Below are positions 11,607 through 22,254 of a DNA stretch of 64,000 bases, piece by piece; within the stretch, counting starts at the first letter, position 1, and the number at the start of each line of letters is the position of its first letter. The DNA comes from Hexactinellida sp. DTS-2022 (lineage: Eukaryota > Porifera > Hexactinellida), in assembly GCA_028753945.1 (NCBI GenBank), contig JAPNXP010000016.1:2450001-2514000 (forward strand), given 5' to 3'. The notes beneath the pieces are model-generated. The model ran no database searches. It was given only the letters and a program-made list of their open reading frames with translations, and was not told the origin of the DNA. Position numbers and translations under genes: made by a program.

Positions 11607-11866
11607 AGTGTTGTAAGGTCGGAAATTTCTGGAAATTTTACATGGAAAAATTATTATATATACGTACCTAGTTTTTTAAATTTTGATACACCATATCTAT
11701 AATGTAGAGTTGTTACTGTGCGCTTGTTATTTTTCCTTATGACAGTCTAACTTAAGTGGCACAAAAATTTTGTCAATTTCAAATAAAGTTCCTAAGCATA
11801 ATATAAAATATGTAATCTTTCCAGAAATTTCCATAGAAAACAAATTTTTGGAAATTTTACAACACT
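11607..11866. mobile_element. MITE with agtgttgtaa ends
   Basis: Inverted ends agtgttgtaa...ttacaacact, each followed by an aaatttc(t/c)ggaaat-type motif. 260 bp, within a 620-bp ZFYVE26-like intron. The short ORF at 11,499 starts in and runs into this element and is not a gene. Confidence 0.6.
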
Positions 11867-11902
11867 GTATATAAATAAGCCCTTGCTATAAATAGTATTA
11901 AC

Positions 11903-12103
11903 CTCAGCTGCTAGTTTGGTTTTGAGCGCGGGAGATCCAAATAAAGTTGGTGTTTGAGTGAGAGGAGGTTTTCCCAGTTTTAAGTTTGTAGCGAATAAAT
12001 TTTTATTTTGACATGATTGGAAGAAGTGAGTGACTTCGATTTGAAGTTTTATGTTTTCAAGATAGGAATTGAGATCTGCAATTGGCTTTACATCTTGTTT
12101 CGG
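11903..12103 (-). CDS. ZFYVE26: ZFYVE26-like exon at the low-coordinate edge of the giant intron
   Basis: Sixty-seven codons from acceptor tttttag to donor GTTAAT, phase 0. It encodes LNSYLENIKLQIEVTHFF and TPTLFGSPALKTKLAAE. Human ZFYVE26 has LQLQMEVTRFLH and LPTLFGNNH at the same place, immediately before the GGKN segment. This identification proves that the gene continues across the 30.4-kb array. Confidence 0.88.
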
Positions 12104-12570
12104 CTAAAAATACAAAAAAAGTTGGTAAACTTATCTGAATTTTTTTTAAATTATGGCAAAGTAGATATAGTTTGCACGTCAATTGAACCCATAAATACCA
12201 AACTTTTTAAGTAATCACACAAACATAAATCAATTATTTAAGTCCATTACATGCAAATGAAGCCCAATTCATTTAATTAACAGAACATATAGAAAGTGTA
12301 AAATGAAATCATTTTTGTAAGATTGCTACAAAAGTACCTAACATGAATATATTCCAATTATTAAATTGAACTATTTTCACTCAAAAAGTCCCCAATTGGT
12401 TGGTTAATGTCTAAGTGGATTCTAGGCCATTATCGAATACATATAAATCTCTAAATAAGTCGAATATGAAAGACAAATTAGGTATAATGCATTAATTGGG
12501 AAGCCAAGATCAATCGAAGCCAAATGTATCAGTACTGTCATAAGAACATGGCATAATCAAAATAGCAGAG

Positions 12571-12578
12571 TATAAAAG
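12571..12578 (+). promoter_or_regulatory. TATA box of the gene at 12,616
   Basis: TATAAAAG lies 45 bp upstream of the ATG, which is a typical spacing for a short 5' UTR. Confidence 0.55.
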
Positions 12579-12615
12579 CATATAATTCAGCTAACAGATA
12601 TTGTATTTATTGAAA

Positions 12616-13074
12616 ATGGGAGGTTGTTGTGATTGCTCTGTTTGCTACAGAAAGAATAGGAGTTGTATTCTATGTTTTTGTATGTTCTTATTCATAATAA
12701 TATCTATAGCAGTAGCTGTAGTAACAATTGCGGGCGTTTTAATGATATTACAGGTTTTCCAGCTTATTAAGGATGCTCAAGATGGCAATAACATCACAAG
12801 AGATGAACTGATCAGTAATTTCAATCGACATTGGTATATCATGTCGGCCTCATTCTTTCTGTTAATTATAATATCAGTATCATATCTTTGTAGCCATTTA
12901 AGCTGTATTTGTAATCTGATAAGAATGAATAGGAAAATAGAAAAGGGAAAGAAGAAAGGAAATATTGAGAAAGGAAGTGAAACGAGTCCGCTGTTAAAGA
13001 AACAAGGGAAATTAGTTGTCGGGAAGGACAGAGGAGTTATCGACATGGATCATGCAAGAGAGGAGGTTTATTAA
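12616..13074 (+). CDS. Cys-rich two-span membrane protein with dileucine tail
   Basis: 152 residues from ATG 12,616 (the frame upstream offers only TTG). A Cys-rich N terminus (GGCCDCSVCYRKNRSC) precedes membrane segments at 17-47 and 73-97, with a 25-residue loop between. The basic tail has an acidic dileucine motif ETSPLL (122-127), of the kind that binds AP adaptors. An AATAAA lies ~75 bp after the stop. It belongs by size and topology with the neighbouring two-span genes but has no PPxY. Function unknown. Confidence 0.75.
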   Translation: MGGCCDCSVCYRKNRSCILCFCMFLFIIISIAVAVVTIAGVLMILQVFQLIKDAQDGNNITRDELISNFNRHWYIMSASFFLLIIISVSYLCSHLSCICNLIRMNRKIEKGKKKGNIEKGSETSPLLKKQGKLVVGKDRGVIDMDHAREEVY

Positions 13075-13456
13075 GATTGTTATTTATTTGTATTTATTTT
13101 GTATTTAACTGAGGGAAGTATATATTTATATATTGCTAAATTGAGATAATAAAGTTTGTGTTCTTAATTTTTGTTATAAATAATGACCTTGCCAGTGCCT
13201 GAAATAACATTAGAAAAGGTGTTGACCGAAGTAATTCCTAACGAGAATTTGATAATAATTATTCCTATAAAATTAGAACAGACAAATAAATACAGTTGTT
13301 TATTGGAGAAAATACTAATCCATAGTTGAAATGAATTATTCAAACTAAAACTAAATACAATTACTAATATTATTCAAAATAATATAGGATACCAAATTCC
13401 TTCACACAACTCATTAAATACACAAAAATATATACATTTATATCAGACCCCAGGCA

Positions 13457-13789
13457 CTAAATACTCGGATAAATGGGTTCATAATAATTAGGTGTTATTC
13501 TAGCTCGCACATTCTCTCTGCTATAAGTTGGAGGAGGGGTACTTGGCCTCTGAAAATAATCACTTTGCGAGAGTTGATTGTATCTCCGGTTAGTATGTTG
13601 ATTTAATTTATTGATCCAAGAGGGTTCAAGTATACTTATGCACATGAAACAACAACAAAAACAACAAGCGCAAATTGATACTGAAACTAGAATTGAAAAA
13701 CTAGCTACGGCAATAAAAGGAGCAATGAAAACAGCAAATATAACTAAGAACAAGAAAATACAAACTTTTTCAAAACTATTTTCAGCCAT
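13457..13789 (-). CDS. Short PPxY membrane protein, internally deleted paralogue of 15,273
   Basis: 110 residues. Residues 9-55 are one long hydrophobic, Cys-rich stretch; the tail has EPSW, KLNQ and PPPTY (PPxY, 86-89), then ENVRARI. Nearly the same tail (SSW, KLNQ, PPPTYS, ENERARI) is found in the gene at 15,273. Relative to that protein, about 35 residues are missing: the end of the first membrane segment, the extracellular loop and the start of the second. This leaves a fused hydrophobic block. The frame is intact and the region upstream still has a TATATA, so it may be expressed with altered topology. Confidence 0.72.
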   Translation of the reverse strand: MAENSFEKVCIFLFLVIFAVFIAPFIAVASFSILVSVSICACCFCCCFMCISILEPSWINKLNQHTNRRYNQLSQSDYFQRPSTPPPTYSRENVRARITPNYYEPIYPSI

Positions 13790-15272
13790 TTTTTGAAGAT
13801 TGAAATTAGAAATAATAATTCAAATATATAAGGAATAAATTAGGGCCTAACTGAATAGGGCATAATATCAATTACAATGAAAGGACTATATATTAATTTA
13901 TGACAACCATGTCTTAATAAGTGGTTATCTTATATATTAAATCACAATGATTTGTTTTTTTGTTTGTTTGTTTGTTTGTTCAGAATTGATTGAGGAATTG
14001 GTAAGAGCTACAGACTTGAAATTTGGCAGGGGGATAGGGAATAGTGTATCTAGAAACAAGTTCTAATATCTAAGAAAAATATTCACATCTTCCTTCCCTA
14101 TAGGTGACAAAACCTTTAGCCTATTAAATTCGAGGGTTTTCCAGTATGGATTAGCAGCTAGCATTCAATTTGTATAAAAGGATTTTAGTGTCTCTATCGA
14201 TTGTTTAGTGTGCGTTATAGAATGCCTATCTGAGACTGTGATTTAATTTGTCGAGAGGAAGTTCATTCATCCAATCAGTTATTGTGTTCCCTCTGTCTAC
14301 CCATACATTTCTAAAATTCCATTGTGTCTATTTGATTATTACCAATCAATACAATAACCTCTCCACAGCCCAAAGTCAGGGGTCCACAGAGTTGTACAGT
14401 TTGTTAGTGATATATATATTTTTTCTATTTGGAGTTAGTTTATTAATATATACATGGACAAGCGATATTATCTAGAAAATTGTCAGTTATAATTAGCATA
14501 AATATTCAACAGTACAGGCGCTGATTAGTATTTTCCAATTTATTTTTCTATCCTTATACGTATATACCTATGCTGGGGCCCACGCATATAAATAGACAGC
14601 TTAGGGGGCACACTCTGAAACAATAGCATTACTGTTACGTGGGTCACTAGCGGTCACCTAAATATTTCCCATATGATTCCCGTAATATAATCAATTTGTG
14701 CTTTTGAATTTAAGTAATGCTCAAGGGGGTAAGTGTTATAACCCGTCCTTTTTATTACAAAATGACAAAAAGCGTGATGTAGGGAGGGGGTATATAATTT
14801 TTTCGTCATTTTTCGTCCATAATCGAAAGTTTTTATAGGAGCCTAGATTTAGTTTAAGTCTATTGGAGTATGTAATTAAATACAACCGACATTTAATTTG
14901 AAAAGGCATGTGTTTTGAATACAAGCGAGGGCCGCAGGCCCGAGTGCAAGTTGTAAGAACGCGCGTAGCGTGGACGAGCAGCTTGTATGTAATAATTCTC
15001 TGAATAATGTTATGTCACTAAATAACATGGTTCAATGTAATTGAAGGTTAATTGGGCAGTATTACTATAGTTTTGATTATAAAAACCCGGCTTCGCAAAG
15101 GTGATTTTTTGATGTAAAAATTAACTAATTTATTGAATTTAAATATAGACAATTGAGCACAATAAAACTTTGTATTATAAAAATATAAAATCTACATATA
15201 TTACTTATTCCTTTCACAAAATTACTATAACATAACAACATCTAATATAGTTATATGAAACTCCATAGCTAT
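13790..15272. other. Gap between paralogous PPxY genes
   Basis: It contains the Helitron-like repeat, then at ~14,918-14,990 a GC-rich segment bounded by atacaagc and gcttgtat (inverted), and at ~15,078 a dispersed 'aaaacccggcttcgcaaagg' repeat also seen near 36,232 and 47,540. I see no gene. Confidence 0.6.
13957..14345 (+). mobile_element. Helitron-like repeat
   Basis: It begins ~13,929 with TCTTATATATTAAATCACAA, then a (TGTT)n run and the block gaattgattgaggaattggt that is shared with 44,985 and, in degraded form, with 232. The same kind of 5' end occurs at 21,418, 23,987 and 44,934. Non-coding. Confidence 0.55.
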
Positions 15273-15719
15273 TCAGGGAATAATTTGGTTATAAGTTGGT
15301 ATTATCCGAGCCCGTTCATTCTCTGCAGAGTATGTAGGTGGAGGCGTTCGGGGAGTGATACCCGCGAAATAATCTTCTGTTTGCGGTTGTTGGTTGGTAA
15401 TAGGCTGATTTAACTTATTCTTTCTCCAAGAAGATTCACGAAACTTTGCATACACAACACAAGAGGAAATTTGACAAGCACAAACAGATACTACAATAAG
15501 TAATGAAAACCCAGCTACGAATAATGATCTATCACAATAAGGGTAGTAATCATAATAATAATTTGGTTCTCTGAAATAACAATCTGTGACTAAGTCAAGT
15601 GACATTGACGCTATGACAATACCAGCTATTGAGACACAAGGAACAATGCATGCGGCAGGTATAAATAGGAATAAATAAACACAGACTTGCTCACATTTGA
15701 GACAACATTTTTTCCCCAT
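15273..15719 (-). CDS. Two-span PPxY membrane protein
   Basis: 148 residues. Membrane segments at 12-38 and 65-91 flank a loop with a Tyr-rich stretch between two cysteines (C47, C62). The cytosolic tail has SSW, then PPPTYS (PPxY at 127-130). PPxY is the ligand of WW domains, as in NEDD4-family ubiquitin ligases. It is the intact parent-type copy of the gene at 13,457. A TATATAAAAG lies 26-35 bp upstream of the ATG. Function unknown; an adaptor or ligase-recruiting role is inference. Confidence 0.8.
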   Translation of the reverse strand: MGKKCCLKCEQVCVYLFLFIPAACIVPCVSIAGIVIASMSLDLVTDCYFREPNYYYDYYPYCDRSLFVAGFSLLIVVSVCACQISSCVVYAKFRESSWRKNKLNQPITNQQPQTEDYFAGITPRTPPPTYSAENERARIIPTYNQIIP

Positions 15720-15744
15720 TTTTAGGTTGAAATGAGAAATAATA

Positions 15745-15754
15745 CTTTTATATA
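15745..15754 (-). promoter_or_regulatory. TATA box of the gene at 15,719
   Basis: TATATAAAAG on the minus strand, directly upstream of the ATG. Confidence 0.5.
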
Positions 15755-16105
15755 AAGGAAGAGATTAGTGCCTAACTTTGTTTGAATAAAGTATCGGTTA
15801 CAAATATTGAAATTAGATAACTTATGACAACATAGTAAATCTTAAAATGTAGTTAATTAAATGAACTAATTATCAGAAGAATTTTCATTATAAGATTTTT
15901 ATCCGTAATAAGAGAGCCAATAAATAATGATAAATTGGATCGTTTAACTTGAACGTAAAAGTATGGATTTTAGAATTGGGCTTATATTTATTATAACGAA
16001 ATACGTTCGTTTTAATATATTAATGTAGAGATACATACATGGTATTATGCTCTATAGGCAAATAATAAAATACTTAAAGGGGGGGTACTGATAATATTAG
16101 AATTA

Positions 16106-16528
16106 TTAGTCAGAATTTCTTCTTAAAGATTGAGATAGCAGAGATGAATATAAGGGGGGTGGGGTGGTTGTTTGAATGAGTGAAGTTGAATCGGAAATTG
16201 TTCTCTCAAAATCTTGATGTAAGTTCATGTGAGCAAAATGCCTTCGTTTTTCCCAACTCTGTTCTCTTAGCTTGTAAAGGCAAGTACATAAGAAACATAC
16301 ACAACCCAGTATTGATACTATTAATAGCATTATAGCACAAAGTATGTATATCTGATAATAAGGACCCACATCATGAGTACAGAATGGTGCTCTGTTAACA
16401 TTATCCGCAATTCCAAGTCCTGATATTATTATCCCAGTTAGAAAACAGAACGGTAAGAAAAGCCCTAATATTAGTATGCATAAAGTTACTATTCTCTCCT
16501 CTAGTGAAATTACAACAATAAATTCCAT
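16106..16528 (-). CDS. Two-span PPxY membrane protein
   Basis: 140 residues. The N terminus ISLEERIVT leads into membrane segment 12-38; a 20-residue loop follows, then membrane segment 60-85, a YKLRE(Q/H)SW juxtamembrane motif, and a tail with PPPLYS (PPLY 124-127). It is closely related to the gene at 17,232 (shared ERIVT, PFC, GLGIADN, CAIMLL, YKLRE, SW.KR) and more distantly, through ESSW/PPxY, to 15,273. Confidence 0.8.
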   Translation of the reverse strand: MEFIVVISLEERIVTLCILILGLFLPFCFLTGIIISGLGIADNVNRAPFCTHDVGPYYQIYILCAIMLLIVSILGCVCFLCTCLYKLREQSWEKRRHFAHMNLHQDFERTISDSTSLIQTTTPPPLYSSLLSQSLRRNSD

Positions 16529-17231
16529 AATTCACAATGGGATTTTTCAAACAAATATTTGATTTGACTAGCCTATAACTGAACAGTATTTATAAGAGAT
16601 TTTAGTGAAAAAATACCCAACGCAATACCAATTGTAGAGAGAAACCATTAAATGTATTAAATTAAACTTGTATTAATATCGCATAAAGGGAAATATTTTA
16701 TAAGGTCCTATATGTATTTAACCATGAATCCTCGCATAAATTAATTCTTTTATTTGCATCATTAACTTATACTATGTAATTTGCATCATTAATTCACTGG
16801 GATAACATACACGATAATGTAAGAATTATCAGTTAATGTATATTTATATATTGCCCACAATTATAATACAATATAAAGCTATTATAGTTAATTGATCAGT
16901 GTAAAACAATTACCGTTAATTATAACGTCAATACAATTACAGTGTAATTAATGGGCTACATATCCTCCATAAATTAAATAAAAATGGCTTCACAAAATGG
17001 CTATAAAATCACTGAACGAACTGTGGCAAATGTGTTCTCACCTAAGTTGACTAATTCATTGAAAATGACAAGAATTATTGATTATTGATGATTCATTGTG
17101 CTCACAATCATTTGGGAACATTTAATACCAGTGATTGTTGTAATATTTGACCCATTTCATTATGGAAATAAATCTTGAGTAATTCATGAATAATTCATGA
17201 ATAATTCATGATTAGTCAACTTAGGTTCTAA

Positions 17232-17663
17232 CTAAGGTAGGCTTAGAGAATCCCTTGCATTCCATGACTCCACTTGTGTAACTGAGTAGATGGGAGCAGG
17301 GGTACGGCCCTGCGGTAGAATAGAAGTATAAATACCTCTCTCGGTCTCACTTCGGGGGTTCAGTCTATCAACATCATTTTGAGCTGCGTCATAAATGTAC
17401 TTTCGCTTCGCCCAACTGTGTTCTCTTAACTTGTATATAACAGTACAGGAATAACATATACAGGCTAATATTGATATTGTTAGTAGCATAATAGCACATG
17501 TTAGGTATATCTGAGAGTAATTTGGTCTATTTATATTATCTGCAATCCCCAGGCTTGAAATTATAATGCCGGAAAGCAAACAGAATGGCAAAATACATCC
17601 GGATAAACAGATACTGACAGTAACTATTCTCTCTTCAATGGAGACTCTACCAAATAATTTCAT
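17232..17663 (-). CDS. Two-span membrane protein, PPxY-decayed paralogue of 16,106
   Basis: 143 residues with the same layout as its neighbour (VSIEERIVTV, GLGIADNINRPNY, YKLREHSW). The tail position occupied by PPPLYS in the paralogue reads TPAPIYS here, so the first Pro-Pro pair is broken (APIY, 123-126) and WW binding may be lost. The loop is also nine residues shorter, without the Cys-Thr-His stretch. Confidence 0.78.
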   Translation of the reverse strand: MKLFGRVSIEERIVTVSICLSGCILPFCLLSGIIISSLGIADNINRPNYSQIYLTCAIMLLTISILACICYSCTVIYKLREHSWAKRKYIYDAAQNDVDRLNPRSETERGIYTSILPQGRTPAPIYSVTQVESWNARDSLSLP

Positions 17664-17929
17664 TGTTAAAATATAAATTGGTGATGGCCACTGATGGGCA
17701 CTTGATGCAACAAAACTTAAATAGGTAAATTAGATAAATTCACGCTTAAATATATCGAAAGATATATTACAGGTAACCATAAAACAATTTGCAAATCATA
17801 CATAAGTAAATTAAAATGCTTGTAAGGTGTAATAATATACTATGTAAGGCCTAATGGGTAATAATTACATGTTACAATTATTTTGTAATATTTTGTAATA
17901 AGTATTAATTGAGTTTATATTTATAAAAA

Positions 17930-18145
17930 AAAACAATTAACCAAATTGCTTATCTGGTATTACTAATTTAGTAATTCGACTCAATTATAGGGAATATAGA
18001 ACTCACCTCATATGTTATATGATAGCTAACTTAGAGGCCTACTTATATATATCCAATATAATATATCCTGATATTTACATTCTATAAGGGATTGAAATAA
18101 AGTAACCACTATTAAAATAAAGTCGTGTTTTACAAGAGTTGAGTT
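17930..18145 (+). promoter_or_regulatory. Conserved upstream block of the gene at 18,146
   Basis: Long segments are shared with 20,637-20,844: 'aattaaccaaattgcttat' followed by 'ctggtatta', and 'gatagctaacttagaggcct', ending in 'cactattaaaataaag'. The two downstream genes are paralogues, so promoter and gene were duplicated together. Confidence 0.6.
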
Positions 18146-18553
18146 ATGAATAGAGATAATGCATGGTTGTTCCTTAATTTGTGGGTTCAATTGGCTGGAT
18201 TGAATCTGAGTATATTTATAATTTGGCACGTTTTTGTAATTATTCTTCTAGCACCTCCCTATGTGAACTATAACAAATTAGTACCGCCAAACAATAGCAT
18301 TTTTGTGAATAAAATAATGTTAATTGTAGGGATTATATATTGGATGCTATTCGCTTTTTTAAATTTAACAGTAGGTATATACACTGTGGTATATTATCAT
18401 AAAAGCATTTATGATGCTAAGGAAGATATTTGCAGACAGGAGAGAAAAATCGCTGTACTACAGAGACAGCTGAATCTGAGACCCAGGCTCAATTTAGTGA
18501 GTACGGATAATGAAGTGGCTGCTGATACAGAAATAGGACAAGCTCAAAACTAA
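18146..18553 (+). CDS. Two-span membrane protein with coiled-coil tail (alpha copy 1)
   Basis: 135 residues. Membrane segments at ~12-36 and 56-82, then a charged helical tail (DAKEDICRQERKIAVLQRQL) that looks coiled-coil, and an acidic end with DNEVAADTEIGQ. The tail and DNEVAA.TEIGQ.QN recur in the gene at 20,845. No PPxY. AATAAA lies ~18 bp beyond the stop. Function unknown. Confidence 0.75.
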   Translation: MNRDNAWLFLNLWVQLAGLNLSIFIIWHVFVIILLAPPYVNYNKLVPPNNSIFVNKIMLIVGIIYWMLFAFLNLTVGIYTVVYYHKSIYDAKEDICRQERKIAVLQRQLNLRPRLNLVSTDNEVAADTEIGQAQN

Positions 18554-18684
18554 CTACTCATCTAAGGAGTAAATAAACTACTTTGTTGAATTCTAATTAT
18601 ACCCTAATTTATGCTTTGTTATACAATTATGATTCATATTATGTAGCTGTTTCTTGTATTTGATGTAAAGTGAAATTAAAATCT

Positions 18685-18797
18685 AAAATTACAGCTGTGC
18701 CGACAGCATGTTCCTTTAAAGGTAGTATACTACACTTTGGTGGTTGGTAATTAATAGTGCCTCCAAAAGAAAATGCTGTCTGCACAGCTGTAATTTT
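18685..18797. repeat. Inverted repeat (aaaattacagctgtg arms)
   Basis: The left arm aaaattacagctgtg-cc-gacagcat is mirrored by atgctgtc-tg-cacagctgtaatttt at the right end. A 113-bp MITE-sized hairpin. Confidence 0.7.
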
Positions 18798-19432
18798 ACA
18801 TTTTTTGTCATGCCATTATCACTATAAAGGTGTTAAACCATTTAGTATAATAGCAGATGAGTCAGTATTTTCCCAGTATGTGTTAAGTGGTCACTATACT
18901 CTAACCAAACTTTCGAAATATCAAGTTCACAAAATTGTAACAAAAATTCGATGATGTCATCACCTCAAGGTGTTAAGACCCATTTGTAGAGGTGTTACGT
19001 GCAGGGGTTTATCCAGGAGCGCGCCATACGCCATAGAGGCGTATAAATTGGGATATGTTTGTGTTTAGGAGCGCGAAAACTGCAGAAAGTTCCCATAGAG
19101 TAATACAAAACTAACCTTTTAGGCGTACAAAATTCATATTCTAGTGACCTTAGGACAATTAGGAGTGTTCGATTCTACTCCTGTATAATACCCTGGTCAC
19201 GTGGCATAGGGAGCAATTGATATATTGGTAGTTTGTTTCTATCTTATATCATCTCTGAGATTGAGGATATTTCGTTATATTCCACTTCGTGATAACGGGA
19301 GTTCGTTGTACTTTAAGTATATCAAGCGTTTTTTCCTGTGTGGCGTGTTTTCCGTAGATGGCATAGCGGTGAAACTTTGCGTACATAATTCAGGTGCGAA
19401 TAATTTATTGAAAGATAACGAGAGATTAGAAT

Positions 19433-19600
19433 TGTTGATCTGGTATTTTGTAATATAATGAATTTGTTGATCTGGTATTATGTAATTTTAATGGGTAAGT
19501 TGATCTGGTATTACGCAATATAATGAATTTGTTGATCTGGTATTATGTAATTTTAATGAGTTAGTTTACTGGTATATTACGTAATATAATTGATTAGGTT
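19433..19600 (+). repeat. Tandem repeat ~34 bp, gttgatctggtattatgtaa
   Basis: About five degenerate copies of a unit reading gttgatctggtatta(t/c)g(t/c)aat..taatg lie in tandem upstream of the gene at 19,752. One or two copies also precede the paralogue at 22,195-22,260. Confidence 0.7.
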
Positions 19601-19751
19601 AAACTTTACAGAATAGTTTATATTATGCACTCTATAGGTTAGAATACGGATAGTATTAATTACATACTGTGTCAGTGCCTACTATATTGACATAAACATC
19701 CCAATAAATACAGCAGAGATTGTAACACATATAGAATTCCAAATACCCAAA
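19600..19751 (+). promoter_or_regulatory. Conserved upstream block of the gene at 19,752
   Basis: 'ggttaaactttacagaatag', 'actgtgtcagtgc' and 'cacataaacat/caataaatacagc' type segments are shared with 22,255-22,409, upstream of the paralogue. Confidence 0.55.
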
Positions 19752-20249
19752 ATGCAATCAACGAATCAAAAGATTAAAACCTGTCTAAGTGTTTGGTTTA
19801 TAATAGTTGTAATGAATATTGGCATATTTCAATTGTTGGAGTGGTTAGTATTAGCTAATTTATTCGATTATACAACCTACATTTGTTATGGAAATAGTAC
19901 ACATGTGGGTAAAACAAATAGCTCTTATTGTACAATGAACATTGTTGTATTGAGTGGAACTTTTGTAACTTGGGCATGTACATCTGTAATTGAGCTTTGT
20001 TGGATATCAATTCTAACTTTAAGTAGAAAAAAACTTGAAACTGAGCAAGTAAAGAGTGCAAATCTAGGGCTACAGGTAACAGAGTTGCAGAGACAACTGA
20101 ATGAGAGGCCTAATAGGAATAATATTCGCATAGAAAGGCCGAATAACGATGAACCTAGGTACATAGAGCTACCCAATGAAAGGAGACAGTTGCTGACACA
20201 AAGTCAGCAGCCGAATTACCAAGCTACTAACACGTTACCAGAGCAATAG
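19752..20249 (+). CDS. Two-span membrane protein with dileucine tail (beta copy 1)
   Basis: 165 residues. Membrane segments at ~13-37 and 63-90. The loop has Asn-rich glycosylation-like sites (NSTH, NSSY). The tail has a short coiled coil, then RPNNDEPRYIELPNERRQLL, an ExxxLL dileucine motif, and QPNYQ. The block PNERxQLLTxxQxPNYQ is also present in the genes at 22,410, 23,215, 25,482 and 26,852, showing common descent. AATAAA is ~70 bp beyond the stop. A role in endocytic sorting is inference from the motif. Confidence 0.78.
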   Translation: MQSTNQKIKTCLSVWFIIVVMNIGIFQLLEWLVLANLFDYTTYICYGNSTHVGKTNSSYCTMNIVVLSGTFVTWACTSVIELCWISILTLSRKKLETEQVKSANLGLQVTELQRQLNERPNRNNIRIERPNNDEPRYIELPNERRQLLTQSQQPNYQATNTLPEQ

Positions 20250-20574
20250 CTAACTACATTGCTACTTGTGTGCATAATATAAGTTATATGTTGAATGTTA
20301 ATATTGTACATGATTACCTAATAAAATATTTTTTTGTACTAAAAACCATTTATAAATATAGTTAGGATTCAGATGGTTTATCAAAATCATCCCCAGTACT
20401 TTGGAATCAGCATACTTATTAAATTAGATCTTCCCCCATTCATATTGATTCCTTCAAAAAAAACAAACGTGTTAAGTACAATAATCCTATAATCGAAGGG
20501 CCGAATGGTTTTTAACATATCTGCTATCTAATTAAATTTCATAATTAAAAGAGCATAAATTATAATTAAGAGGA

Positions 20575-20610
20575 CAATCTTCCTTAATATTAGAATATTA
20601 AGGAAGATTG
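20575..20610. repeat. Perfect 17-bp palindrome with 2-nt loop
   Basis: caatcttccttaatatt - ag - aatattaaggaagattg. Weaker symmetry continues outward (ataaattataattaa/ttaattgagctataatttat). It lies in the promoter region of the gene at 20,845. Confidence 0.8.
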
Positions 20611-20636
20611 ACGTGTTAATTGAGCTATAATTTATA

Positions 20637-20844
20637 AAACAACAATTAACCAAATTGCTTATCTGGTATTATTACTAATATATTAATTCGACTCAATTTT
20701 AAGGAATATTGTAAAAACTGACATACGATAGCTAACTTAGAGGCCTACATATATTTCCAATATAATATAGACTATTCAATTATATAAAAAATATAATTAA
20801 ACTAAACACTATTAAAATAAAGCTGTCTTCAGAAGAGTTGATTT
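20637..20844 (+). promoter_or_regulatory. Conserved upstream block of the gene at 20,845
   Basis: Second copy of the block at 17,930-18,145. Confidence 0.6.
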
Positions 20845-21327
20845 ATGGAGGAAAAAAATGGAAATGATTCTGTGTGGTTTTTTTATTGGAATAAGTTAAT
20901 TTTGTTTAATTTGAAAATATTTATATTTTGGCAATTAATGGTATGGTTTATTCTAATAGTTCAAATCTCGGAATTACCTGACTCTATGAACTATAGTTAC
21001 TATACCAATTCACAGGGTACAGAAAATTCACCAAACAATGTAACAAATAATGAACAAAATACTTCGGTGTATAATATAATATTAATTGTAGGAATGTTGT
21101 GCATAATGGTATTCTTTTTTGTTGTTGAATTGGGATCGTATTTCGTTACAATTAATTATTTTAGAAAAATCGAAAAGGTTAATGAAGATATTTGCGAGCA
21201 GGAGATAGAAATCGAAGAACTGCAGGGAGAGCTGAATCAGACATCCAGACTCAATTCCGTTAGACCGGACAATGAAGTGGCTGCTAATACAGAAATAGGG
21301 CAAACTCAAAACCAATTAACCATCTAA
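20845..21327 (+). CDS. Two-span membrane protein with coiled-coil tail (alpha copy 2)
   Basis: 160 residues. Membrane segments ~15-38 and 77-104. The loop is longer than in copy 1 and Asn-rich with several N-glycosylation sequons (NYS, NVT, NTS). The tail NEDICEQEIEIEELQGEL is strongly acidic where copy 1 is basic/neutral, then DNEVAANTEIGQTQN. Unit order (alpha-beta-alpha-beta) shows it arose by duplication of a two-gene block. Confidence 0.77.
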   Translation: MEEKNGNDSVWFFYWNKLILFNLKIFIFWQLMVWFILIVQISELPDSMNYSYYTNSQGTENSPNNVTNNEQNTSVYNIILIVGMLCIMVFFFVVELGSYFVTINYFRKIEKVNEDICEQEIEIEELQGELNQTSRLNSVRPDNEVAANTEIGQTQNQLTI

Positions 21328-21417
21328 GCTTGAGTAAATAAACTACTTTGCTCAATAGTCCCTATCTATGTTTTGTATTGTTATATTCCTGACAATTGTT
21401 TCTTGTACTTTGAGTAT

Positions 21418-21640
21418 TCTATATATTAAAAACACAATTGTTCTTGTTTGTTTTTCCGGAATTAATTGAAAGACCATACAACCTAGAGAGCTGAAATTTG
21501 GTATATAGGTGTAGTTTGTCATAGCGACATGGGTCCATTAGTTTTCTAAGCGAAATATTGTGAGTATGACATCACACGGCAACCTTTGTCTTAATAACAT
21601 TACAAATTTTACTCGATTGGTATAAATGTATATAAAATAT
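21418..21640 (+). mobile_element. Helitron-like 5' fragment
   Basis: Starts near TTCTATATATTAAAAACACA, then ttgtttgtttttccggaatt. The interior (ccattagttttctaagcgaaat, gacatcac) matches the element at 23,987-24,300. Confidence 0.5.
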
Positions 21641-22254
21641 ACAACACATAATGAATTACCTTTGTGATAATTATCGATTTTTACGAACTTACTTAACGAG
21701 GTTATTAGCTAAAATGTGTTCTATTATTAATAATGTGTGTGATCTGATTTGTTTGGTCAACAGGAATGCACTAGAGTAGTTGACTTCTTTAATGCATTGT
21801 ATTTTCAATACACATAACTTTGACTTCTCCAATAATTTATCAATGAATTACGTAATTTACTATACAGGATAAGTTTCTACATAATAAATGGTATAATGAA
21901 AAGTAGAAGATAAATCCTTGGGTAAGTAAGTGTGCTGTATGATTATTTATTCCCGGATTTTCCTAATTAACTACTTAGATGTAGGTATAATAAGCATTTA
22001 TTCTCGATTATGAATTTTAAACCGCCATTATAATGTAAGTAGGGGCTACTATTCGAGTAAATACGGATAGTTTCTAAAATAACTATTCTGTTGTTATTAC
22101 TTACTATTCCCAACATTGTGTGTTCAATATTTCAAGGCATGCAATAATGCATAATCCAGGTGCCTAATTTATTGAAAGACAGCAAGAGATTATAATTATC
22201 GATCTGGTATTACATAATGTAATGGATTTGTTGAATGGTATTACGTAAAATTAA

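Noticed and set aside
11499..12214. Short + strand ORFs around 11.5 and 12.0 kb
   Set aside because: The first overlaps a MITE; the second is the antisense of the ZFYVE26-like exon at 11,903-12,103.
19225..19458. 77-codon ORF before the gene at 19,752
   Set aside because: Runs into the ~34-bp tandem repeats; not conserved before the paralogue at 22,410.
19433..19600. Possible CRISPR-like regular repeat
   Set aside because: Copies are contiguous and degenerate without unique spacers, in an animal genome.
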